NCBI GenBank assembly: GCA_023411115.1
Contig: JAEYPF010000001.1
Coordinates: 62,001-126,000, forward strand
Length of the DNA stretch: 64,000 nucleotides
Source: Methanobacteriota archaeon
Lineage (GTDB): Archaea; Methanobacteriota; Methanobacteria; Methanobacteriales; Methanobacteriaceae
Reading direction: 5' to 3'
Shown: in pieces, positions 1-8,053 of the stretch
Layout of the letters: each line of letters begins with the position of its first letter
How positions within the stretch are numbered: the first letter of the stretch is position 1
The notes under the pieces: generated by a model
Told to the model about the DNA's origin: nothing
Database searches by the model: none
Seen by the model: only the letters and a program-made list of their open reading frames with translations
Made by a program: the position numbers and the translations under genes

Positions 1-188
1 ATTATTTCCTGTACTCTACCAACCTGGCCGTCCTGCAGCCTTACTTTAATTCCGTGGGGATGAAAAGATGAATTTGTGAGAATATCTTTAACTATTCCGC
101 GAGTTCTTTTCCCTGAGCGTTGATCTCTTTTTAAAACTATGTAAACTTCAATTCCGGGAGTTATATTATTTCTATTTTGGCCATTCAT
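1..188 (-). CDS. YwbE family protein (DUF2196), cut by window edge
   Basis: The minus-strand frame opens with ATG at 188 and runs off the window at base 1, giving about 62 residues. The segment IVKDILTNS followed by HPHGIKVRLQDGQVGRV matches the small YwbE family, which is normally 60-70 residues, so little of the gene is missing. The function of the family is not established. It is a soluble, basic, probably beta-rich protein; I infer nothing beyond family membership. Confidence 0.8.
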   Translation of the reverse strand, partial: MNGQNRNNITPGIEVYIVLKRDQRSGKRTRGIVKDILTNSSFHPHGIKVRLQDGQVGRVQEI

Positions 189-280
189 TTAATTACTCCA
201 TAAAACTCAATATGTATATTCCATCACTTAAAAATCAAAAATAGAACAATTTAAATAAAAATAAGGAAGTTATGGGTCCA

Positions 281-907
281 TTAATATTGTTTCACGACTC
301 CAATCACGTTATCTTTTGGAACCCATGTACTCAATGGAGTATCTATTTCAACCATACCATTTCCAAGTTGTTTGGTTGTAACATGTTTGTTATCTGCCAT
401 TAAATACACCTGATTACCCTCGATTTTTCCTACGCGTTTTACTATTAAATTATAATCCGGATGATACGCAACTACAATATCATTGATTTTGAAATCTTTT
501 GTTTTGAGAACCATTATATTTTGTCCATCCTGTAGTGTTGGAACCATTGAAGTACCACTTACCTGTGCTTCCATTGACAGCTGATCAGTTCCAAATTGGG
601 AAATTATAGTAGTACTTGCTGTATAATTATACTTTTTGGCAATAGCACTAACATCGCTTTTAATGCTGTCTACGGTACTTTGATACTCATTTACATCTTC
701 TGATACCTTTTTTCTTATTTCATCCTGCATTTGTGATGGAGCAGAATTCAAAAGGGATGCTTTAAAATTTACATGTGTAGTATTGGCTGTACCGTTTGTT
801 TCGATTGTTACTCCAACAGTATTTGTTCCTTGTGCTGTATAAAGAGCTGAAGTAGCTATAATTCCTATTACAATTAATCCTATAACTAACCATGACCTTG
901 ATTTCAA
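281..907 (-). CDS. S24/S26-family peptidase-like protein with N-terminal membrane anchor
   Basis: A 208-residue protein. It has an N-terminal hydrophobic helix (about residues 5-24), a polar, probably extracytoplasmic stretch to about 110, and a C-terminal S24/S26 fold. SGTSMVPTLQDG carries the candidate catalytic Ser, and the Lys of IVKRVGKI fits the Ser-Lys dyad of bacterial-type signal peptidases and LexA-like proteases. The start is TTG (907-905) behind GGTGAT. It overlaps the aroD stop by 4 nt, so translation is probably coupled. Archaeal SEC11 signal peptidases usually use Ser-His, so this is more likely a specialised protease than the housekeeping enzyme. Its substrate is unknown. Confidence 0.75.
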   Translation of the reverse strand: MKSRSWLVIGLIVIGIIATSALYTAQGTNTVGVTIETNGTANTTHVNFKASLLNSAPSQMQDEIRKKVSEDVNEYQSTVDSIKSDVSAIAKKYNYTASTTIISQFGTDQLSMEAQVSGTSMVPTLQDGQNIMVLKTKDFKINDIVVAYHPDYNLIVKRVGKIEGNQVYLMADNKHVTTKQLGNGMVEIDTPLSTWVPKDNVIGVVKQY

Positions 908-1578
908 TCTATCACCGTCAATTTCATTAAAATATCCTTTGTAGTCTTAATATCCAGCTGTCCTGGCGCTGATCCGTTACCAACAGATGCAAATGTAATT
1001 GGGGACCCGAAGATAGGTGCCACTACTCGCGTATATTTCCCAATATCGCCCATGGCAATTCCTATGGTATTTTGAACTTCAGAAAGTACCTTAAGAACAG
1101 TTAAAGTATCTTTAGTAGAGTTGGGCATTACAGCAAATTTTGCTATATCTCCAATCTTTTTTTCTTTTTTAACCACATCTAAAAGCTCTTCAAATGAAGG
1201 TGTCTTTTTAAAATCGTGGTACGATACTATTGTAAACTTTGAAGCTTTTATAACTTCTCCTCGCAATTTTTCATCGGTCTGTAATTCTATATCGACGATA
1301 TCTGCATATTTGGCGGCTTTTATTAAAATAGAAGTTCTTTCATCTTCAGTTCCATTAAAAAATCCACCTTCATTCCGTGTTCTATTTGTAGCGATTACAG
1401 GATGGTTTATATCCACAATAAGCTTCTGAACTTCATCAGCATCTGGTTCTTCAAGAGCATCTATTCTAAATTCCAGCATATCCGCACCTAAAGCAATAGC
1501 TTTTTTTGCAGATTGTAAAACAGATTCAGAATTTTTTTCAATTATAGGGACACAGATTATTGGTTTTTCAAATATCAT
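904..1578 (-). CDS. aroD: 3-dehydroquinate dehydratase, type I
   Basis: A 224-residue type I dehydroquinase, step 3 of the shikimate pathway (3-dehydroquinate to 3-dehydroshikimate). The TIM-barrel signatures are present: EFRID near residue 37, the catalytic His in SYHDF, the Schiff-base Lys in AKFAVMP and the C-terminal SAPGQLDI loop. Length is normal for archaeal AroD. It is followed by the S24/S26 peptidase with a 4-nt overlap, while the next enzyme, AroE, lies separately at 7072-7947. Start ATG at 1578; the upstream SD is weak. Confidence 0.96.
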   Translation of the reverse strand: MIFEKPIICVPIIEKNSESVLQSAKKAIALGADMLEFRIDALEEPDADEVQKLIVDINHPVIATNRTRNEGGFFNGTEDERTSILIKAAKYADIVDIELQTDEKLRGEVIKASKFTIVSYHDFKKTPSFEELLDVVKKEKKIGDIAKFAVMPNSTKDTLTVLKVLSEVQNTIGIAMGDIGKYTRVVAPIFGSPITFASVGNGSAPGQLDIKTTKDILMKLTVID

Positions 1579-1715
1579 ACTACTCGACTGTTTTTATATG
1601 TTTCGGGATTAAAATTTACAGATATCATATTAATCTTGCTCTACTTTAAGTAGTTTTCTTTTATTTTTCATATTATATTTTTAAAATTATAGTAGATTCA
1701 TCTATATAAATTATG

Positions 1716-1791
1716 AAAGCAGTTCATCTTTTATACTTAATTTGAATCTAATAATGGATTGTAAGATATAAAGTATAAAAAGCAGTTCATC
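1716..1791. repeat. Direct repeat AAAGCAGTTCATC, two copies
   Basis: The 13-bp word AAAGCAGTTCATC occurs at 1716-1728 and 1779-1791, 63 bp apart, just upstream of a TATA-like element. The placement suggests a possible regulator binding site for the gene at 1841. This is inference only. Confidence 0.45.
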
Positions 1792-1798
1792 GAAATAT

Positions 1799-1810
1799 AG
1801 CTTATATAAA
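1799..1810 (+). promoter_or_regulatory. Probable TATA box for the 1841-3438 operon
   Basis: AGCTTATATAAA sits about 30 bp before the expected transcript start of the gene beginning at 1841. It is AT-rich and resembles the archaeal box A consensus. Confidence 0.5.
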
Positions 1811-1840
1811 ATTACATTAAATCTAATGAAGGGTGATTAC

Positions 1841-2578
1841 TTGAAACTAACTGCTATTGGTGCAGATATCTCAATAAACGATGTCTCCTGCAGCTGCTCC
1901 CTTGTTCGAAATATAGAAAATGATATTCATGAATTAATGGATAATGGAGCATATAAGGCAGCTTTAACTAATATTACTGGAGATGACGTGGTTATAAGTG
2001 CATTTGTTCAGGACGATAAACTAGAATCTGTTAACTCTAAAATAATAGACATACTGCGAAAAAACGCGGAAAGCCTTGGAGATATAGGTGGAATATCAGA
2101 AACTCCTGGAGATGCAGGAGAAGGTATTTCTTATGCCGAAGCGAGGATAAGAGAAGATAGGTATCCTGATGCTGTGATCATTGCATTTGATACTTATGGT
2201 GGTGAAGAAATCGTTGGTAAGGTTGCAGATTCTGTAATAAAAGCAGCAAAAGGTATGGACGATGTTACAGATATTGGCGGTGGGGGAGTCACCGGAACAT
2301 TGAAAATACCTGGCGTAGGTTACGTTTCAAATCAAACTGATGATCCAGTAGTTGTTGCGACAGTAGAAGACATAGAAAGTGTTGGAACTGTGGCGGGAGC
2401 CATGGTGGGTGCAGCTATTGGTAATCAACATGTTCATCTCGTTAAAAGAGGAACGCCATCATATGTAATTCCAAGAGGCATTATAATGTCAGTTACAGCA
2501 TTTATGAATGGAAACGTCATGGATTTGGCCATACCTCTTTCAGAAAGAATGAGAATCTCAGGAGCAGTGAACTTATGA
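1841..2578 (+). CDS. Conserved archaeal protein of unknown function, coupled to SucD
   Basis: I do not recognise a named function. The protein has about 245 residues, is soluble, and contains a Gly-rich loop (DIGGGGVTGTLKIPG, about residues 145-160) and a second small-residue stretch (GTVAGAMVGAAIGNQH), which suggest a nucleotide- or cofactor-binding alpha/beta fold. TTG at 1841 is preferred over ATG at 1826 because the SD GGGTGAT (1831-1837) lies between them. The stop overlaps the sucD start by 4 nt (ATGA), so the two are translationally coupled. Their products may act together, but that is inference. Confidence 0.8.
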   Translation: MKLTAIGADISINDVSCSCSLVRNIENDIHELMDNGAYKAALTNITGDDVVISAFVQDDKLESVNSKIIDILRKNAESLGDIGGISETPGDAGEGISYAEARIREDRYPDAVIIAFDTYGGEEIVGKVADSVIKAAKGMDDVTDIGGGGVTGTLKIPGVGYVSNQTDDPVVVATVEDIESVGTVAGAMVGAAIGNQHVHLVKRGTPSYVIPRGIIMSVTAFMNGNVMDLAIPLSERMRISGAVNL

Positions 2579-3438
2579 TAATTCTTGATGAAAATACCCA
2601 GTGTATTGTACAGGGAATAACAGGAAAGCAGGGGTCTTTCCACACAGAGCAGATGCTTAATTACAACACAAAAATTGTGGCAGGAACCTCTCCGGGAAAG
2701 GGAGGCCAAAAATTCCAAGCTTTAAATGTCTACAATTCGGTAGAAGAAGCAAAAGAAGAAAATCCAGATATAAATGCGTCAATTATTTTTATTCCAGCAC
2801 CTTTTGCCAAGGATGCAGCATTTGAAGCTATTTCACAGCTTGATCTTGTAACTATAATTACAGAGCATATTCCAGTACATGACTCCATGGAAATTGTAGA
2901 ATATGCAAAAAGGAATAATACAACAGTAATAGGTCCAAATACTCCTGGAATCATATCTCCGGGTGTTGGGAAGCTGGGAATAATGCCAACACATATATTT
3001 GATAAAGGAAACATTGGAATAGTCTCAAGAAGCGGTACACTGACATATGAAGTTGCATACCAGATTACAAATGCTGGAATGGGACAGAGCACATGTTTAG
3101 GTATTGGAGGAGATCCTGTTGTCGGGATGGACTTTGCAGATGTACTTGCAAGGTTTGAAGAAGACGATGATACAGGCGCAATGGTTATGATTGGTGAAAT
3201 TGGAGGAAATGCTGAAGAGAAAGCGGCAGAATTTATAGGTAAAAATATTTCAAAACCAGTTGTTGCTTACATTGCAGGAGTTACTGCACCTCCAGGTAAG
3301 AGAATGGGGCATGCAGGTGCAATTATTGAAGGTGAAAGCGGAACTGCAAAAAGTAAAATAACTGCACTTGAAGAAGCAGGTGTAACTGTAGCTTCAGCAC
3401 CTTCTGAAATCGTAAAAATCATAAAGAATACATTGTAG
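2575..3438 (+). CDS. sucD: Succinate-CoA ligase (ADP-forming) alpha subunit
   Basis: A 287-residue alpha subunit. It has an N-terminal CoA-binding Rossmann domain (TQCIVQGITGKQGSFH near residue 8), the SRSGTLTYE segment and the phosphorylated active-site His in RMGHAGAII near residue 247. It interconverts succinyl-CoA and succinate with ADP or GDP. In methanogens it feeds the incomplete reductive TCA route. The beta subunit SucC is not in this window, so the enzyme is split between loci. It overlaps the preceding unknown gene by 4 nt. Length is normal for the family. Confidence 0.96.
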   Translation: MIILDENTQCIVQGITGKQGSFHTEQMLNYNTKIVAGTSPGKGGQKFQALNVYNSVEEAKEENPDINASIIFIPAPFAKDAAFEAISQLDLVTIITEHIPVHDSMEIVEYAKRNNTTVIGPNTPGIISPGVGKLGIMPTHIFDKGNIGIVSRSGTLTYEVAYQITNAGMGQSTCLGIGGDPVVGMDFADVLARFEEDDDTGAMVMIGEIGGNAEEKAAEFIGKNISKPVVAYIAGVTAPPGKRMGHAGAIIEGESGTAKSKITALEEAGVTVASAPSEIVKIIKNTL

Positions 3439-3549
3439 CGATGTAAATCTTTAACTAAAATTTATTTCATATAAATTTCATATAAAATACAAATTATCTA
3501 GATTTACAAAAACAATTTTTAATTTTTAAAACACATATCGGTGAAAATT

Positions 3550-4761
3550 ATGGTAGATGAAAGGGAGATTATAGACAAAATTAAGAAGGGGGAAATAAAA
3601 CTTCGTGAAATTGAAAAATATACTGATAATGTTGATGAAGCGGTAACAATCAGGCGAAAATTCATAGAAGAAGTAAGTAATTCTAAAATTGAACATTTAT
3701 CCAATTATTCAATTAATATGGAAGCCGCTTCCAAAAAGAACATTGAACAACCAATAGGTGCCATTCAGATTCCTGTTGGAATCGCCGGGCCACTTGTGGT
3801 TAATGGTGATTATGCACAGGGTGAATTTTATGTCCCCCTTGCAACAACTGAAGGGGCCCTTTTAGCGTCTGTAAACAGGGGATTTTCTGTTATAGCTAAA
3901 GCAGGTGGGGTTACCACCAAAATTATCGACGATAAAATGACAAGGGCACCAGTTATAAAGGCTAAATCTTTAACTGATGCCATGGAAATTAAAACATGGA
4001 TTGAGGGAAACTTTAAAGAGCTTAAAAAAGCAGCTGAAGTGACCACAAGGCATGGAAAACTCATAAAAATCGATCCGGTACTTGTAGTTGGCAGGTATGT
4101 TTACCCGAGGTTTGTATTTACAACTGGAGACAGTATGGGTATGAACATGGTTACTATAGCAACTGAAGCAGCATTAAGTCTTTTAACACATAAGACCGGT
4201 GCACATATCGTTGCATTAAGTGGAAATGTCTGTGTTGACAAAAAACCGTCTTCCTTAAATCTAATAGAAGGAAGAGGTAAAAGTTTCGTTGCAGAGATTA
4301 TAATTCCTAAAAAAATAGTTGAGCAAACACTTAAAGCAACAGCTGGAGCTATTGTTGAAGTTAATACCTCTAAGAACCTGATTGGATCTGCCATTTCGGG
4401 AAGTATGGGCTTTAATGCACAGTACGCAAATATGATTGGGGCTATGTTTTTGGCAACTGGCCAAGATGAAGCCCACATCGTTGAGGGAAGTATTGGAATA
4501 ACCACTGCATCTGAAGAGGAAAATGGAGACCTCTATTTCTCAGTTACACTCCCTGATGTTCCAGTAGCAACTGTCGGCGGCGGTACCAGTGTTGAAACAG
4601 CCCGTGAATGTCTTGAAATCATGGGTGTTTATGGGAATGAGAATGTGCATAAGTTTGCCGAGATCATTGCAGGGACTGTGCTTGCTGGGGAGCTTTCGCT
4701 TCTGGCTGCTCTGGCTGCTGGGCATTTGGCTAGGGCGCATAAGGAGTTAGGAAGGGCATAA
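3550..4761 (+). CDS. hmgA: Hydroxymethylglutaryl-CoA reductase (NADPH), class I
   Basis: About 403 residues. It reduces HMG-CoA to mevalonate, the committed step to isoprenoid ether lipids. The catalytic set is intact: Glu in TTEGALL, Lys in NTSKNLIGSA, Asp in GQDEAH and the C-terminal His in AAGHLARAH. The NADPH-binding GDSMGMN is also present. There is no membrane anchor, as usual in archaea. ATG at 3550 is chosen because the GGTGA just before it (3540-3544) works as SD; a GTG reading at 3541 would start inside that SD. Confidence 0.96.
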   Translation: MVDEREIIDKIKKGEIKLREIEKYTDNVDEAVTIRRKFIEEVSNSKIEHLSNYSINMEAASKKNIEQPIGAIQIPVGIAGPLVVNGDYAQGEFYVPLATTEGALLASVNRGFSVIAKAGGVTTKIIDDKMTRAPVIKAKSLTDAMEIKTWIEGNFKELKKAAEVTTRHGKLIKIDPVLVVGRYVYPRFVFTTGDSMGMNMVTIATEAALSLLTHKTGAHIVALSGNVCVDKKPSSLNLIEGRGKSFVAEIIIPKKIVEQTLKATAGAIVEVNTSKNLIGSAISGSMGFNAQYANMIGAMFLATGQDEAHIVEGSIGITTASEEENGDLYFSVTLPDVPVATVGGGTSVETARECLEIMGVYGNENVHKFAEIIAGTVLAGELSLLAALAAGHLARAHKELGRA

Positions 4762-4775
4762 ATTTATACTATCAT

Positions 4776-4794
4776 TTTTTTAAACTTTAAAAAA
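4776..4794 (+). terminator. T-rich palindrome after hmgA
   Basis: TTTTTTAAA and TTTAAAAAA are perfect 9-bp arms around a single C, 15 bp beyond the hmgA stop. The T-run fits archaeal intrinsic termination. Confidence 0.45.
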
Positions 4795-4867
4795 TAATAT
4801 TTAACACTAAAACTAAAAGCATTTTGAAATTCACTTAAAATTTTAAAATAAATCGTGTTGTAATACC

Positions 4868-5218
4868 ATGACAGACCCAAACCTGTTTCTAGATCACATT
4901 TTACAATCAATCCAACTCATCGAAGATTACACAAACGACATAACAAAAGAAGACTTTTTAACTTCCGATTTTATCCAGGATGCAGTAATTCGAAGGATTA
5001 AAATCATTGGAGAAGCCGTTAAAAACTTACCGCAGGATTTCAAGGATAAATACCCCGAAATTCCATGGGCAATCATTGCAAATGCAGGAAATACCCTTGA
5101 AAGTGAAGAATACGATCTGGAACCCGTATGGGAAACAGTAAAAACTGAAGTTCCTGCCTTAAAGAAAGAAACCCTCAAAATCAAAGATTTTGGGGCACCA
5201 AAAATCTACGATTTTTGA
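4868..5218 (+). CDS. HepT-like (DUF86/HEPN) protein with degenerate active motif
   Basis: A 116-residue DUF86/HepT-type helical protein. FIQDAVIRRIKIIGEAVKNL and PEIPW match the family well. After PEIPW, where active HepT toxins carry the Arg-X4-6-His RNase motif and a Tyr (typically RNxLIHxYF), this protein reads AIIANAGNTLESEEYDLEPVW, so Arg and His are missing. No MNT nucleotidyltransferase partner lies next to it. The last residues (DFGAPKIYDF) are encoded by two intergenic-type hairpins. I infer a decayed or repurposed solitary HepT rather than an active toxin. Confidence 0.75.
   Translation: MTDPNLFLDHILQSIQLIEDYTNDITKEDFLTSDFIQDAVIRRIKIIGEAVKNLPQDFKDKYPEIPWAIIANAGNTLESEEYDLEPVWETVKTEVPALKKETLKIKDFGAPKIYDF
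5176..5217. repeat. Two small hairpins in the 3' end of the hepT-like gene
   Basis: CAAAATC-AAA-GATTTTG (5176-5192) has a perfect 7-bp stem and 3-nt loop. CAAAAATC-TAC-GATTTTTG (5199-5217) has an 8-bp stem and 3-nt loop. The second includes most of the stop codon. Both belong to the dispersed hairpin family found between genes across the window. Confidence 0.85.
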
Positions 5219-5347
5219 GTGTCTTAAAGTTGAATGAAGTTAAGGCAACTTATTAAATACCATAAACAACTAACTTTGAAAAGTTTTAATATCAAATATT
5301 GCTTAAAAATAAATGAAGTTAATCAACAACTGATTTTTAAAAACCTT

Positions 5348-5434
5348 CGAAAATTTTATTTTCGGGGTGCCAAAAATGCTGTCAAAATCTTCGATTTTGG
5401 CACAGCAAACACAGAGTGTTTGCATGCTTCGCAT
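5348..5434. repeat. Tandem small-hairpin array
   Basis: Four perfect hairpins with 3-nt loops. They are CGAAAAT-TTT-ATTTTCG (5348-5364), CAAAATC-TTC-GATTTTG (5383-5399, inside an outer TGCTGT/ACAGCA pair), GCAAACAC-AGA-GTGTTTGC (5405-5423) and ATGC-TTC-GCAT (5424-5434). The stems differ in sequence while the geometry is constant. The array lies in the gap between the HepT-like and VIT1-like genes. Confidence 0.85.
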
Positions 5435-5467
5435 TTTTGAGCATTTCCAAATGGAGAAAAATAGGAA

Positions 5468-6055
5468 ATGAATATTGAAAATATCAAAAAATTCATTCAA
5501 GAATACTTTAACATGAGCAGATATATTGCTCTAGGTACTTTAGACGGAATTCTTGCGGTTATGGGTGTGACATTGGCTGCAAGTGGTGTAGCAAGCGCTG
5601 GAGGATTGGAAATCTCTAATTTTGCTATAGGTCTCACAGGGTTAAGTGGGGGGATTGCGTTAGCCCTTTCAAATGCTTTTGGTTCTTTTATTGGTGAAAG
5701 AGCTGAAGAATCTCGAACACTCCGTGAGCTTGAAGATAAAATGATGCTTAAGGAGGGTGAACTCGATGAAACCATTATTCATCAACAGGCCAAAAGAAGA
5801 ATTTACCTGAGTATGTTCACCCACGGGTTTTCAAGTTTTATCGGCGGATTTGTTCCTGTAATGCCTTTTTTATTACTTACAGATAGAATGACAGCTACTT
5901 TTGCTACAATAGGCTTTTGTTTTGCTGCTCTAATTCTATTAGGTATTTATCTTGGAAGGGTCTCAAGAGAAAACCTTCTAAAAACCAGTATTGAAATCGT
6001 ACTGATTGGAGTACTTATAAGTGTAGTGTCTTTAATTATCGGTGGAAGCCACTAA
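5468..6055 (+). CDS. VIT1/CCC1-family membrane protein (TIGR00267 type)
   Basis: A 195-residue membrane protein with about five hydrophobic segments: near residues 18-40, 48-68, 115-140, 142-160 and 172-192. A charged loop rich in Glu (GERAEESRTLRELEDKM) lies in the middle. The layout matches the VIT1/CCC1 superfamily, whose members transport iron or manganese. The acidic loop resembles their metal-binding region, though the substrate here is unproven. The SD before ATG 5468 is short (AGGAA). The gene stands alone, with hairpin repeats upstream. Confidence 0.8.
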   Translation: MNIENIKKFIQEYFNMSRYIALGTLDGILAVMGVTLAASGVASAGGLEISNFAIGLTGLSGGIALALSNAFGSFIGERAEESRTLRELEDKMMLKEGELDETIIHQQAKRRIYLSMFTHGFSSFIGGFVPVMPFLLLTDRMTATFATIGFCFAALILLGIYLGRVSRENLLKTSIEIVLIGVLISVVSLIIGGSH

Positions 6056-6109
6056 CTAAACTTTTTTTGTATTTTAAAAATAAAATAGATTTTTAAGTGA
6101 AATTAACAT

Positions 6110-6958
6110 CTAAAAATCCAGATCAATGCCATAAACTCTTTCCACATTTTCAACATGGATTTTATAGGCATCTTCTTCAGTTAAAGTTCCATTTCTCAAA
6201 AGCTCATTTGTCCGCCTTGGAACGGTTTTAGGGCCTAAAACTGCACCTGGCCTATCTAGCATGTCAAGATAATCTGTTTCCATAAGGAAATTAGTTCCTT
6301 TTTTAAGCCCTTCGACTACAACATCTCTTGTTGCAATAAGTGAAGGTGTTAATCCGTGATTTTCATTTTTAGCCACAAATGGCCCTGAAAAATGCTTTAT
6401 AACTTTATGTCTTTCCAGAACAGCTTCATCGGCCATTTCTGCAAATTCTAAAAACTGTTCTGGCCCTGCACTTTCTGTATGGAGTTGTACAGCGCAATCT
6501 GCATCTGCTGCAAGTTCCATAGCATACAGCATAATTCTTTTATGCGCTTCCATTTCTTCAGCTGAAACTTCGTAGTGGGGCCGCCCAATTTCACCAATTC
6601 CAATGGCTTTACCTTCTATTACAAGCTTTTGAGCGTCTTCTAAGGTGCTTTTCATCATTTTTTCTGCCATTTCAAGTTCCAGGCCGTTTTCAACACGTCT
6701 TGAAAGTTCTGCAGGATGTGCCCCCACCACTGCAAATGCCTTCACATCAGTTTGTGAATTGATCTCGTTGACATATTTGATAACAAGTTCCATGGCCTTC
6801 TCAAAGTTGCATGATTTTCCGACAGTCCAGGTGGGTTTGTTTGGAATGATCATCACGTTTCCACCAGCCCTCTGGAATTTTTTTGCAACTTCAAGGGGAC
6901 CTTCGCCATTATGGGGATCAACATGTATATGGTTGTCTGTTACAGGAATATTTTCCAT
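6110..6958 (-). CDS. TatD-related metal-dependent hydrolase (COG1099 type)
   Basis: A 282-residue amidohydrolase-fold protein. Metal ligands are visible as the N-terminal TDNHIHVDPH, the Glu in GEIGRPHYE (about residue 123), and His in QLHTES and KHFSG. It is related to TatD DNases, but archaeal COG1099 proteins have no assigned substrate. It is convergent with the VIT1-like gene and lies just downstream of aroE on the same strand, separated by a hairpin array. Length is normal for the group. Confidence 0.8.
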   Translation of the reverse strand: MENIPVTDNHIHVDPHNGEGPLEVAKKFQRAGGNVMIIPNKPTWTVGKSCNFEKAMELVIKYVNEINSQTDVKAFAVVGAHPAELSRRVENGLELEMAEKMMKSTLEDAQKLVIEGKAIGIGEIGRPHYEVSAEEMEAHKRIMLYAMELAADADCAVQLHTESAGPEQFLEFAEMADEAVLERHKVIKHFSGPFVAKNENHGLTPSLIATRDVVVEGLKKGTNFLMETDYLDMLDRPGAVLGPKTVPRRTNELLRNGTLTEEDAYKIHVENVERVYGIDLDF

Positions 6959-7015
6959 AAAAATCGCCTCTAAATTCTTTGTCTTAATTACTCAAATTGA
7001 TTCTTTAAAGCATTC

Positions 7016-7108
7016 AAAAACCTGTGGTTTTTAATGCATTAAAATCGGAGATTTTGATCGCATTAAAAAATCTATGATTTTTTATGTTTAAAATCGTAAG
7101 ATTTTAAA
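7016..7108. repeat. Tandem small-hairpin array overlapping the aroE 3' end
   Basis: Four hairpins: AAAAACC-TGT-GGTTTTT (7016-7032), AAAATC-GGA-GATTTT (7041-7055), an 8-bp AAAAAATC/GATTTTTT stem with loop TAT (7065-7083) and a 9-bp TTTAAAATC/GATTTTAAA stem with loop GTAA (7087-7108). The last two overlap the coding end of aroE (stop 7072-7074), so its C-terminus DFKHKKS is made of repeat sequence. Confidence 0.85.
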
Positions 7109-7947
7109 ACATTTTCAAAAATTTCCAGCGGGGGATTTACACCGGTCCATATTCTGAAGGATTCCATGCCCTGATAAATTAGCATTTTAAGCCCGGATAT
7201 TGTTTTTGCACCACATTTTTCAGCTTCTTTGATTAATCCTGTTTTTAAAGGATTATATACGCAGTCCTTAACGATTAAGCCTTCATACATCATTTTAGCC
7301 TTAACCAGTGGCTCTTGATCTACATTTGGATACATACCAATAGGGGTGGTGTTTATCAAAATGTCAGCATCTGAAAGTTCCTTTTTGAGCTTTTCACCAA
7401 GATCTATGCTTTTTACATTGGCATCTAGTTTTTTAACCAGATCTCCCTGAAGCTGTACAGCTTTTTCAACGGTTCTATTTGCAATTACAATAGATTCTGC
7501 CCCATCTAAACCTATTTGAAATGCAATTGCACGTGCTGCGCCGCCAGCCCCTAATATAACAACTTTTTTGTTTATTACACTACTTACTTCTTCAACCGCT
7601 TTTACAGCACCTATACCATCAGTATTATATCCTTTAGCTTCATCATTATGGAATTTGATAGTATTAACTGCTCCAATAAGCTCTGCAGATTTATCTAGAG
7701 AATCTAAGTATTTTATCACTTCTGTTTTATGTGGAATTGTAACGTTAAGCCCTTTTATATCTAAAGATACTGCACCGGATATTGCACTCCCCAACGTATC
7801 TTTTTTCACGTGATAAGGCACATAAACATAATCTAGATCTAAATACTTGAAAGCAGCATTATGCATCAGTGGAGATAAGCTATGCTCCACAGGATCGCCT
7901 ATTACACCTACAACATTTGTTTTGCCGGTTATCATTTCCATCATCAT
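7072..7947 (-). CDS. aroE: Shikimate dehydrogenase (NADP+)
   Basis: A 291-residue enzyme that reduces 3-dehydroshikimate to shikimate. Visible features are the substrate-binding SLSPLMHN, the catalytic Lys in NVTIPHK, NTDG, the glycine-rich GAGGAAR for NADP and the ANRTVEKA cofactor loop. The start is uncertain because Met codons cluster (MMMEMITGK) and no strong SD is seen; the true start may be up to four codons later. The C-terminus is extended into a hairpin array. It shares the pathway with aroD at 904-1578. Confidence 0.95.
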   Translation of the reverse strand: MMMEMITGKTNVVGVIGDPVEHSLSPLMHNAAFKYLDLDYVYVPYHVKKDTLGSAISGAVSLDIKGLNVTIPHKTEVIKYLDSLDKSAELIGAVNTIKFHNDEAKGYNTDGIGAVKAVEEVSSVINKKVVILGAGGAARAIAFQIGLDGAESIVIANRTVEKAVQLQGDLVKKLDANVKSIDLGEKLKKELSDADILINTTPIGMYPNVDQEPLVKAKMMYEGLIVKDCVYNPLKTGLIKEAEKCGAKTISGLKMLIYQGMESFRIWTGVNPPLEIFENVLKSYDFKHKKS

Positions 7948-8053
7948 TATATTAGTTCTCAGAACATTTTATATTATCGATGCGATAAAAAGTAGTGTGG
8001 TAAAAACTGGGATATTGTAAAATAAATTTAATTTCATAAAAGTTGGAGATATT

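Noticed and set aside
5234..5440. Small open frame between the hepT-like and VIT1-like genes
   Set aside because: It is made largely of hairpin repeats, has no SD and matches no family.
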